In this document: piece after piece, positions 18,396 through 26,505 of the stretch | Position numbering within the stretch: position 1 is the first letter of the stretch | How the letters are laid out: each line of letters begins with the position of its first letter | Source: Rhodocyclaceae bacterium | GTDB lineage: Bacteria; Pseudomonadota; Gammaproteobacteria; Burkholderiales; Rhodocyclaceae | Direction of reading: 5' to 3' | Length of the DNA: 64,000 bases | Assembly (NCBI GenBank): GCA_013426785.1 | Contig: JACDZI010000001.1 | Span: forward strand, 93,425-157,424 | The notes under the pieces: generated by a model | Database searches by the model: none | What the model was told of the DNA's origin: nothing | The model's input: only the letters and a program-made list of their open reading frames with translations | Made by a program: the position numbers and the translations under genes

Positions 18396-19217
18396 TCAGT
18401 GCCGGAGATCGCCGAGCGCTGCATGCAGGGTTTCAATGGCTTCAAGACGCTTGCGGCTTTTCTTGCCCAGTTTTTGGGCGACGGCGGCACACAGGTAATT
18501 GACGAGGCTCACCGCCGCCACGTAGGAATCGAAGATTGAGCCGCCCTCGGTCAGGCAGTGCAGCACGACGTCGCCCGAGCGCGACAGCGGCGGCGTGCCG
18601 GGACTGGCGATGAAGACCAGCTTCGCACCGGCGTGGCGGCCGGCATCCACGATCGACTGCAGCAGGGCGGAACGCCGCCTGAAATCGACGACCAGCAACG
18701 CATCGCCCCGGCCCAGTGACACAAGATCCTCCGCCGGGGTCAGCGCCGCACCGGGCAGACTGGCGACCTCAGCCCTGAGTTGCGAGAGCAGATAGGCCGC
18801 ATGCGCCGCCACGAAATGGCCATTGCGCAGGCCAACCACCCGCACACACGGCGCCTTCGCCAGCAGGCTGACCGCCTCGGCGAGCGAGGCGACGTTCGAC
18901 TGCTTGAAGGTTTCGGAGAGATTCTTGAGATCGGTGGCCACATGCCGCGACAGGCCGTCGGAAACCCGCTCCTTCGCCTTGATGCCGGCGAGGGCATACA
19001 GGGGCGAGGCCAAATGTGCTTCGGCGCGGGCCTGGCGCCGCGCATCGCCAAAGCTGGCGTAGCCAATGCGGCGGAAAAACCGGGCTGCCGTTGCCTTGGA
19101 TACCGTGGCTTCAGCCGCCAGTTCGGTGGCCGAATAACTGGCAAGATTGTTCAACCGGGCCAGGATCGTGTCGGCCAGCTTCTGCTCGCCCGGCGGCAGG
19201 CAGTCGTAAACGGCCAT
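18396..19217 (-). CDS. MurR/RpiR family transcriptional regulator
   Basis: HTH (SATELAAEATVSKATAARFFRRIGYASF) plus SIS domain; likely start MAVYDCLPPGEQK. Confidence 0.9.
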   Translation of the reverse strand: MAVYDCLPPGEQKLADTILARLNNLASYSATELAAEATVSKATAARFFRRIGYASFGDARRQARAEAHLASPLYALAGIKAKERVSDGLSRHVATDLKNLSETFKQSNVASLAEAVSLLAKAPCVRVVGLRNGHFVAAHAAYLLSQLRAEVASLPGAALTPAEDLVSLGRGDALLVVDFRRRSALLQSIVDAGRHAGAKLVFIASPGTPPLSRSGDVVLHCLTEGGSIFDSYVAAVSLVNYLCAAVAQKLGKKSRKRLEAIETLHAALGDLRH

Positions 19218-19278
19218 GATCGATTCCTGGATTGTCGGTTCCACTGGAAGTTTTTTCCCCTCGGCCCAACCAAGGCAA

Positions 19279-19302
19279 CGCATGAAACAATAGTTTCATG
19301 CG
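19279..19302. promoter_or_regulatory. Palindromic operator candidate for the RpiR regulator
   Basis: Perfect 10-bp inverted repeat CGCATGAAAC-AATA-GTTTCATGCG upstream of the regulator. Confidence 0.7.
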
Positions 19303-19368
19303 CATACTTCCATAAAACAATTATTTCGTCAATGTCGTGAACGCGACAAAGCGGAGGCGGGAGGAAAT

Positions 19369-19722
19369 TCAGGGGCCGAGATAGTGCAGGTGGCTGCCGC
19401 AACCGGCGCGGCAATCGGAAGCGCCAAAGCCGGGAACCGGTGTGCTGCCGGGCGTCGCCTGGTTGATGGCGCATTCATCCTCGACATAGCGCCGCACCCC
19501 GGCGATACGCACGCCCGGCGCAGCCAGCAGGTAGTCGATGTGCCAGCGCAGGGTTTTCTCCCGGCGCAGGTGGCGGGCGACACGCGCCGCGAAATTGCGC
19601 CGCGCCGAACCCGTATAAATGTAACGGCCGGCCGGGAACTCGCACTTCCCGAACCGGCCAACCTGGACCCGCAGCGGGCGGGTCACTTCGATCAACAACT
19701 GGTAGGTAACGTGGGCGGTCAC
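19369..19722 (-). CDS. DUF123/GIY-YIG-like nuclease family protein
   Basis: FPAGRYIYTGSARRNFAARVARHLRREKTLRWHIDYLL. Confidence 0.85.
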   Translation of the reverse strand: MTAHVTYQLLIEVTRPLRVQVGRFGKCEFPAGRYIYTGSARRNFAARVARHLRREKTLRWHIDYLLAAPGVRIAGVRRYVEDECAINQATPGSTPVPGFGASDCRAGCGSHLHYLGP

Positions 19723-20207
19723 TCTTCCAGCAGGCTGCGCAGCATCCAGGCGGTCTTCTCATGCACGTCGAGGCGCTGGGTCAGCACGTCGGCGGTCGGC
19801 TGGTCGTTGGCCTTATCGACCAGTTCGAACAGTTCGCGCGCGGTACGGGCAGTGGCTTCCTGCGCATCGACCAGCAGGCGGATCATCTCGGTGGCCTTCG
19901 GCACGCCTTCCGGCTCTTTGATCGACGCCAGCTTGACGAATTCCTTGTAGGTGCCGGGCGCGGGATGGCCGAGGGCGCGGATGCGTTCGGCGATGATGTC
20001 GAGGGCGTTCCACTGCTCGGTGTATTGCCCCATGAACATCAGGTGCAGGCTATTGAATTGCGGGCCGGTGACGTTCCAATGGAAATTGTGCGTCATCAGG
20101 TAGAGCGTGTAGCTGTCGGCCAGCAGCTTCGACAAGCCCTTGGCGATGGCGGCACGGTCGGTGTCGCTGATGCCGATGTCGATGCGGGCGGATTTTTTGG
20201 TTTTCAT
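19719..20207 (-). CDS. Dps family ferritin-like DNA-binding protein
   Basis: YTLYLMTHNFHWNVTGPQFNSLHLMFMGQYTEQWNALDIIAERIRALG. Confidence 0.92.
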   Translation of the reverse strand: MKTKKSARIDIGISDTDRAAIAKGLSKLLADSYTLYLMTHNFHWNVTGPQFNSLHLMFMGQYTEQWNALDIIAERIRALGHPAPGTYKEFVKLASIKEPEGVPKATEMIRLLVDAQEATARTARELFELVDKANDQPTADVLTQRLDVHEKTAWMLRSLLEE

Positions 20208-20302
20208 GGTGTTCTCCTTGGGATCAATGACGATGGATGGATTGTGCGCCGCGGCCAACCATTATTCCAGCGGATTATTTCAATCAGAGCGATAGCAACT
20301 GG

Positions 20303-21211
20303 CTATTTTGACGGCCAGGTACCCGGCAGCTTGCAATCCAGCAAGGCCCGCCGCACCAGGTCGATGGCCTGATGGCGCGGGAAGCTGGCCCGCCAGACCA
20401 GCCCGACGCGCCGCGTCGGCGTCGGTTCGGCGAAGGGCACGGCGCGCAGCAGCGGGTCGTCGGGCGGCAGGCGGTCGACCGCGGAAGCCGGCATCACCGT
20501 GATACCCACACCCGAGGCGACCATCAGGCGAATGGTTTCCAGCGACGAGCCTTCGAGCACCTGCGGCCCGCCGGCCCCGGCCTGACTGCACAGGTCGAGC
20601 ACCTGATCGCGGAAGCAGTTGCCGCGCCCGAGCATCAGCAGCGGTTCGTCGAGCAGACGCTCGGCGGCGATACTGGCCTGCGTCGCCCAGGGGTGGCCGG
20701 CCTGCACCAGCACGCGGAAGGCTTCTTCATAAACGGGCTGGGCCACCAGGCCGGGTTCCTGCACCGGCAGGGCCAGCACGGCGACATCGAGTTCGCCGTT
20801 TTTCAGCGCTTCGAGCAGCTTGGTGGTGAAACTCTCCTCGATCATCAGCGGCATCTTCGGCGCGCGCGCGCGCAACAGCGGCACCAGCGCCGGCAGCAGG
20901 TAGGGGCCGATGGTGTGGATCGCGCCGAGGCGCAGCGGGCCGGCCAGCGGATCGCCCGCCGTCGAGGCGAGCTCCTTGACACGCGCCGCTTCCGCCAGCA
21001 CTTTCTCGGCCTGGCGCACGATCGGTTCGCCGGCCGGCGTCATCGTCACCTCGCTCTGGCCGCGTTCGAACAGGATCAGGCCGAGTTCGTCCTCGAGTTT
21101 CTTGACCGCCACGGACAGCGTCGGTTGGGCGACGTGGCACTTGTCGGCGGCGCGGCCGAAGTGTTTTTCGCGAGCGAGGGCAACGATGTAACGCAGTTCG
21201 GTCAGGGTCAT
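20303..21211 (-). CDS. oxyR: LysR family regulator, OxyR-like
   Basis: MTLTELRYIVALAREKHFGRAADKCHVAQPTLSVAVKKLEDELG; GNCFRDQVLDLC redox-Cys region; next to dps. Confidence 0.88.
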   Translation of the reverse strand: MTLTELRYIVALAREKHFGRAADKCHVAQPTLSVAVKKLEDELGLILFERGQSEVTMTPAGEPIVRQAEKVLAEAARVKELASTAGDPLAGPLRLGAIHTIGPYLLPALVPLLRARAPKMPLMIEESFTTKLLEALKNGELDVAVLALPVQEPGLVAQPVYEEAFRVLVQAGHPWATQASIAAERLLDEPLLMLGRGNCFRDQVLDLCSQAGAGGPQVLEGSSLETIRLMVASGVGITVMPASAVDRLPPDDPLLRAVPFAEPTPTRRVGLVWRASFPRHQAIDLVRRALLDCKLPGTWPSK

Positions 21212-21223
21212 AATGCGGGGATT

Positions 21224-22606
21224 ATGCCGCAAGCCCCTGCCGAAATCGTCGCCGCCCTGCCCGCCCCGCTGGAGCGCTGCATCGAGACGCACATTTCCTG
21301 GGTGCTGCTGGCCGGCGACTTTGCCTACAAGCTCAAGAAACCGCTGGTCCTGCCCTTTCTCGACTATGGCACGGCAGACCAGCGCCGCCACTTCTGCCAT
21401 GAGGAGCTGCGCCTCAATCGACGCTTTGCACCGAATTTGTATCTCGATGTGGTTGATCTCGCTGGCGAACCTGCCGTCCGGATGCGTCGCTTCGACGAGG
21501 CTCAGCGGCTTGATCATGTCAGCAGCCAGGGCAATCTGAGCGGCGCGCACCTGACCCAACTGGCACGCGACCTGGACGCCTTCCAGCACGCCGTCCCGCC
21601 AGCGCCGACTTCTTATGGCACGCCGGAGAGAATTCGTGCCGATGCGCTGGAAAATTTCGACGAACTGGCATGCCTGCTACCGCACGAAGCCGCAGCGCTG
21701 ACGCGCCTGCGTAGGTGGACCGAGGCGGAGTGGCAACGTTGCGAACCGAATTTCGCGCGCCGCAGGACAGCAGGAAAAATCCGCGAGGGCCATGGCGACC
21801 TGCATCTCGGCAACCTGGTGCTGCTTGACGGCAAGGTGGTGCCCTTCGATGGCATCGAGTTCAACGCGGACCTGCGCCACATCGACGTAGCCAGCGAGAT
21901 CGCCTTCACCCTGCTCGACCTGCTCGACCATGGCCGGCCCGGCCTCGCCCACTGGCTGCTTGACGCCTGGCTGACCTGGAGCGGCGACCACGATGCGCTG
22001 AGCGTACTGCGCTTCTACCTCGTCTATCGCGCCATGGTGCGCGCGAAGGTTGCCGGTCTGCGCGGGGAAACAGCCGACTGGCAGGAGGCCGCCGGTTACC
22101 TCGCGCTGGCCGCCCGCCTGACGACACCTACCACGCCAACACTGACAATCACCTTCGGTCCGTCGGGTTGCGGCAAGACCCACGCCAGCAGTCGCCGTCT
22201 CGCCAGCGCCGACTTTTTGCATACGGTACGGATACGCTCGGATGTCGAGCGCAAGCGCCTGTTCGGCCTTGCTCCGGATGCCACCAGCGACGGTTCGATT
22301 TACACACCGGAGGCCACCACCCGCACCTATGCCCGGCTCGCCGAACTGGCGGAAGCGGCACTCACCGCCGGCTGGTCGGTGATCGTCGATGCTGCCTTCC
22401 TCAAGCGCGCCGAGCGCGATCAATTCCGCTCACTGGCAGGGCGCTTGGGCGTGCCGTTCGCCATTCTGGCGCCGAACGCCCCGCCCGACGAACTGGCTCG
22501 GCGCATCGCCGCCCGCCAGGGCGATGCCTCGGAAGCCACGCCGACGGTCCTGGCTCGGCAATTGGCATGGCTTGAACCGTTGGACACGGACGAGCCAGTC
22601 CTCTGA
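21224..22606 (+). CDS. Bifunctional aminoglycoside phosphotransferase-like/ATP-binding (P-loop kinase) protein
   Basis: GHGDLHLGNLVLLDGKVVPFDGIEF; FGPSGCGKTHASSR; contains two dispersed-repeat copies. Confidence 0.85.
   Translation: MPQAPAEIVAALPAPLERCIETHISWVLLAGDFAYKLKKPLVLPFLDYGTADQRRHFCHEELRLNRRFAPNLYLDVVDLAGEPAVRMRRFDEAQRLDHVSSQGNLSGAHLTQLARDLDAFQHAVPPAPTSYGTPERIRADALENFDELACLLPHEAAALTRLRRWTEAEWQRCEPNFARRRTAGKIREGHGDLHLGNLVLLDGKVVPFDGIEFNADLRHIDVASEIAFTLLDLLDHGRPGLAHWLLDAWLTWSGDHDALSVLRFYLVYRAMVRAKVAGLRGETADWQEAAGYLALAARLTTPTTPTLTITFGPSGCGKTHASSRRLASADFLHTVRIRSDVERKRLFGLAPDATSDGSIYTPEATTRTYARLAELAEAALTAGWSVIVDAAFLKRAERDQFRSLAGRLGVPFAILAPNAPPDELARRIAARQGDASEATPTVLARQLAWLEPLDTDEPVL
21590..21613 (+). 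repeat. Dispersed repeat copy inside the APH/P-loop gene
   Basis: gccgtcccgccagcgccgacttct, 1 mismatch; encodes AVPPAPT. Confidence 0.88.
22194..22217 (+). repeat. Second dispersed repeat copy inside the APH/P-loop gene
   Basis: gccgtctcgccagcgccgactttt, 1 mismatch; encodes RLASADF. Confidence 0.88.
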
Positions 22607-22649
22607 ATAGGTTATATTTCCGTACCGTGAATCATCCGCCGATTTCCCG

Positions 22650-25250
22650 ATGCCCCTGACCGACCGCGACAAGCTGCAAATGCTGTTGGACGGGGTGCAG
22701 GCCTATATCCGGGGCAAGATCGATACCCGTATCCAACTCTACAGCGGCGACGAATTCGCCGAATTGGCGGAAGCTTTCAATGTCCTCGCCATCCAGATGC
22801 AGGTTCGTGAAATCGCCATCAAGGAAGCCGAGGAGCGCTGGCAGTTTGCGCTGGAGGGCGCCGGCCACGGCGTGTGGGACGCGAACGCGCATACCGGCCA
22901 GACCTATTATTCCCGGCGCTGGAAGGAAATGCTCGGGTACGCCGATGACGAGATCGGCACCGGTCGCGAAGAATGGCTGGAGCGTGTCCATCCGGATGAC
23001 CTGCCGCAGGTGCATGAGGAGATGGAGCGCCACAACAAGGAAGAAAGCGCAGGCTATCGCGCCACTTACCGCATCCGCACCAAATCGGGCGACTACCGCT
23101 GGGTGCTCGCCCAGGGCCGCATCGTCAGCCGGGATGCGAAGGGCAATCCGCTCCGCACGATCGGCACCCATACCGACGTCACGGAACAGCGGATCAACCA
23201 GGAGAAACTCGAACAGTTGATGGTAGCGTTGCAGGAGAGCGAAGCCCGCTATCGCGGCTTCTTCACCGAATCTCGTGCCGTGATGCTGCTGGTCGATCCG
23301 ACCGACGGCCGCATCATCGACGCCAATCCGGCCGCCAGCGATTACTACGGCTACGCGCACGAGGAATTGCTGGCCCTCAGGATCGGCGACATCAACCAGA
23401 TGTCGCACGATGAGGTGGCGGAAGAGATGATGCAGGCGCTTGGAGAAAAACGCGATCACTTCGTCTTTCCGCACCTCCTGAAGGATGGACGGGTCCGCAC
23501 CGTCGAGGTTTATAGCGGCCCTTACCATTATCAGGACCGGATCATCCTCTACTCGATCGTGCACGACATCACCGAACGGGTCGAGGCCGAACGCGCGCTG
23601 CGCGAGGCGGCGACGCTGTTCGCGGCGACCACCGAGTCGGTCATGATCACCGACCCGCAGAGCACGATCAAGCGCGTCAACCCCGCCTTCGTTGCCACCA
23701 CCGGCTACAGTGCCGAGGAAGCCATTGGCCAGACGCCACGCCTGATCAAGTCGGGCCGTCACGATGACGCCTACTATGACGATATGATGGCGCAACTCCA
23801 GAAGGTCGGCCGCTGGGAAGGCGAGGTCTGGAATCGTCGCAAGAACGGCGAACTGTTTCCGGTCTGGCAGATCATCTCCGCCGTGCGCGACGGCAAAGGC
23901 CGCATCACCGAATTCATCTCCCTGTTCATGGACATCACCCAGAAGAAGCGCAGCGAGGCCGAGATCGTCTATCGTGCCAATTACGATGCACTGACCGGCC
24001 TGCCCAACCGCAACCTGCTGACCGAACGACTCGGCCAGGCGGTCAAGCAGGCGCGCCGGGAAGGCAGCCACGTTGCCGTCATGTTCCTCGATCTCGACTT
24101 CTTCAAGCAGGTGAACGACACGCTCGGCCATGCGATCGGCGATCGGCTGCTGCAAGCGGTATCGGAAAGGATGCGCCTGTGCGTGCGCGAAACCGACACC
24201 ATTGCGCGGCTCGGCGGCGACGAATTCGTCGTCCTGCTGGCCGACATCGAGGACTCCGACGCGGCCGGCGTCGTAGCAGAAAAAATCATTACCCAGCTGG
24301 TCGAACCCTTCGTGTTCGACGGTAACGAAATCCATATCGGTGCGTCGATCGGCATCACGCTGTTCCCCGACGACGGCCAGGATGTCGAAACCCTGTTCCG
24401 CAATGCCGACCTGGCGATGTACCGTGCCAAGAATGCCGGCCGCAACAATGCCCAATTCTTCGAGATGACCCTCACCACGGTGGCCAACGAACGGCGGGCG
24501 CTCGAAACCGATTTGCGGGTGGCACTGGCGCGGCACGAGTTCGCGCTGCATTTCCAGCCGGTGATCGAACTCGCCAGCGGACGCATCATCGGCGCCGAGG
24601 CTTTGCTGCGCTGGCAACAGCCACTACGCGGTATCGTCAGTCCGGAACAGTTCATCCCGCTCGCCGAGGAAACCGGCCTGATTCGCGAGATCGGCAGCTG
24701 GGTGTTCGCCGAAGGCTGCCGCCAGCTCGCCATGTGGCAGGCTGCCGGCCACTCACTCACGCTGGCGGTCAATGTCTCGGTTCGGCAATTGCCTGACGCA
24801 CTATCGATTGGCCATCTGTTGACGGTGCTGGCCCAGCTCAACCTGTCGCCGAGCCAGATCGTGCTTGAAATCACCGAGGGCGTCCTGCTCGCCGATTCAG
24901 CGCCGATCCAGGAATGGTTCATCGCCGCCGCGACGGCCGGCCTGCAACTGGCGATCGACGACTTCGGTACCGGCTATTCCTCGCTGGCCTACCTGAAACG
25001 CTTTCCGGTCCATCACGTCAAGATCGACAAGAGTTTCGTGCGCGACATGGCGACCGACCTGGCCGACCGGGCACTGGTCGAAGCCATCCTTGCCATGTCG
25101 CACAGCCTCGGGCTGTCGGTCGTGGCCGAGGGGGTCGAAACCGACGACCAGGCCAAGCTCCTGCAGGCGCGTGGCTGCGAACTGGCACAGGGCTATTTTT
25201 TCAGCCGCCCGGTGACGGCCGAAGCCTTTACCGCGCTGCTGACTGCCTGA
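22650..25250 (+). CDS. HAMP-PAS-GGDEF-EAL c-di-GMP turnover protein
   Basis: HAMP-like N-terminus without TM, several PAS segments, ARLGGDEFVVLL, GAEALLRWQ. Confidence 0.9.
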   Translation: MPLTDRDKLQMLLDGVQAYIRGKIDTRIQLYSGDEFAELAEAFNVLAIQMQVREIAIKEAEERWQFALEGAGHGVWDANAHTGQTYYSRRWKEMLGYADDEIGTGREEWLERVHPDDLPQVHEEMERHNKEESAGYRATYRIRTKSGDYRWVLAQGRIVSRDAKGNPLRTIGTHTDVTEQRINQEKLEQLMVALQESEARYRGFFTESRAVMLLVDPTDGRIIDANPAASDYYGYAHEELLALRIGDINQMSHDEVAEEMMQALGEKRDHFVFPHLLKDGRVRTVEVYSGPYHYQDRIILYSIVHDITERVEAERALREAATLFAATTESVMITDPQSTIKRVNPAFVATTGYSAEEAIGQTPRLIKSGRHDDAYYDDMMAQLQKVGRWEGEVWNRRKNGELFPVWQIISAVRDGKGRITEFISLFMDITQKKRSEAEIVYRANYDALTGLPNRNLLTERLGQAVKQARREGSHVAVMFLDLDFFKQVNDTLGHAIGDRLLQAVSERMRLCVRETDTIARLGGDEFVVLLADIEDSDAAGVVAEKIITQLVEPFVFDGNEIHIGASIGITLFPDDGQDVETLFRNADLAMYRAKNAGRNNAQFFEMTLTTVANERRALETDLRVALARHEFALHFQPVIELASGRIIGAEALLRWQQPLRGIVSPEQFIPLAEETGLIREIGSWVFAEGCRQLAMWQAAGHSLTLAVNVSVRQLPDALSIGHLLTVLAQLNLSPSQIVLEITEGVLLADSAPIQEWFIAAATAGLQLAIDDFGTGYSSLAYLKRFPVHHVKIDKSFVRDMATDLADRALVEAILAMSHSLGLSVVAEGVETDDQAKLLQARGCELAQGYFFSRPVTAEAFTALLTA

Positions 25251-25255
25251 TCAGC

Positions 25256-25279
25256 GCCGTCCTGCCAGCGCCGACTTTT
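25256..25279 (+). repeat. Dispersed repeat copy
   Basis: gccgtcctgccagcgccgactttt, 1 mismatch. Confidence 0.9.
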
Positions 25280-25665
25280 TATTTTTCGGGCAGATCCTCG
25301 CAACTCGCGCGCTCGAAATCGGCCCCGCGTTCGATGATTTCCTTCAATTTGATGCGCCGGGTGGCCGTCGGATGGCTGCACCGCCACCAACTGGCCGATG
25401 CCGCAAGAGGAAGAGGTTTGCCAGAAAACTACTTTGCACTCTTCGTCTGCACGAAGTGGAGGGGCTCGCGCAACCCTTCCAGCATCGCGAGGCGGGGGGT
25501 CTGTCGCCAGGGTGTAACGATTCAGCAGATGCAGCTGGCGCAGCAGTTATGCCTGTGTCTGCAACGGGTTCGAGAGCAGCAGCGTTTTTTCCATGTCTCG
25601 AATTGCTCAAGGTCGACAAACAGCGGCGGCGGCTCGGTTCCGGTCGGGGGCAGGTCAAGCTTCAT
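25279..25665 (-). pseudogene. Decayed small gene downstream of the HIT gene
   Basis: Coherent peptides split over frames: MKLDLPPTGTEPPPLFVDLEQFETWKK / TLLLSNPLQTQA*LLRQLHLLNRYTLA / RQTPRLAMLEGLREPLHFVQTKSAK*FSGKPLPLAASASWWRCSHPTATRRIKLKEIIERGADFERASCEDLPEK*. Confidence 0.7.
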
Positions 25666-26086
25666 CGGGCTCCTTCCTTTGGGCGGCAAGGGCTACCCGC
25701 AGTTGGTCGTCGGTGGGCAGCGGGCGCGGTGGCACGGGCCGCCGGGCGCTCGCCCAGATCGGCGCGGGGAAATGGCTGTCGTCGCTCCAGCGCGGAATCA
25801 CATGCCAATGCAGATGGGGGACGACATTGCCGAGGCTAGCAAGGTTGATCTTGTCCGGTCGCACGACGGCGCGCATAGCCAGTTCGACGTCATTGACGAC
25901 CTCCAGGAAGTGCTTACGCTCTGCCACCGTCAGGTCGGACATCTCGGCCACATGGTCCTGCCAGACCACCCGGCAGAAACCGGGAAAGGCGGCGGCCTCT
26001 TCGCCGCCGACGCGAATCACCCGGCAGTGACTACCCTGCCAGAGAACCGCGCCGCCGGGCCCAGCGCAAAGCTCGCATGAGTTCAT
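25655..26086 (-). CDS. HIT family protein
   Basis: MNSCELCAGPGG... GNVVPHLHWHVIPRW. Confidence 0.9.
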   Translation of the reverse strand: MNSCELCAGPGGAVLWQGSHCRVIRVGGEEAAAFPGFCRVVWQDHVAEMSDLTVAERKHFLEVVNDVELAMRAVVRPDKINLASLGNVVPHLHWHVIPRWSDDSHFPAPIWASARRPVPPRPLPTDDQLRVALAAQRKEPDEA

Positions 26087-26354
26087 GCAGGGAAGATAGC
26101 AAAAATCTTCCCGCGCGACGTAGATGCCGCAGCCGCGATGGCGGCGCCTGCAGGACGATGTGCGCGCTGCCGAGGGCTTCCACCAGCACCATCCCTCCCC
26201 AGTCAAGGCGATAGCTGTCCCCGACGCGCAGGAATACATCGCCTGCGCCGTGTGCCTGTGTCAGCCAGACGCGCCCGGCGCGGCACTCGATCCGCGTCGG
26301 CCCGGCAATGCGGAGTGGGCGGTTGTGTTGCAGGGCGATCGCTTGATTTTCCAT
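26031..26354 (-). CDS. DUF2917 domain protein
   Basis: RPLRIAGPTRIECRAGRVWLTQAHGAGDVFLRVGDSYRL; overlaps HIT start by 56 nt. Confidence 0.75.
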   Translation of the reverse strand: MENQAIALQHNRPLRIAGPTRIECRAGRVWLTQAHGAGDVFLRVGDSYRLDWGGMVLVEALGSAHIVLQAPPSRLRHLRRAGRFLLSSLHELMRALRWARRRGSLAG

Positions 26355-26505
26355 GAGGGCCTCCGATGACAGTGGAGACAGTGTAGGCAGCCGCCAATAA
26401 ATGATACAGTTGTAGAAATAGTATATTGTGACCAATACAGATTGTTTTTTGGCTAACTGTACTGGTCGTCACTCCGGACAACTGTACGGGCAGAAAGGAT
26501 TGGCA

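Noticed and set aside
22632-24617. 661-aa minus-strand ORF opposite the GGDEF-EAL gene
   Set aside because: Antisense shadow of a well-supported coding gene.
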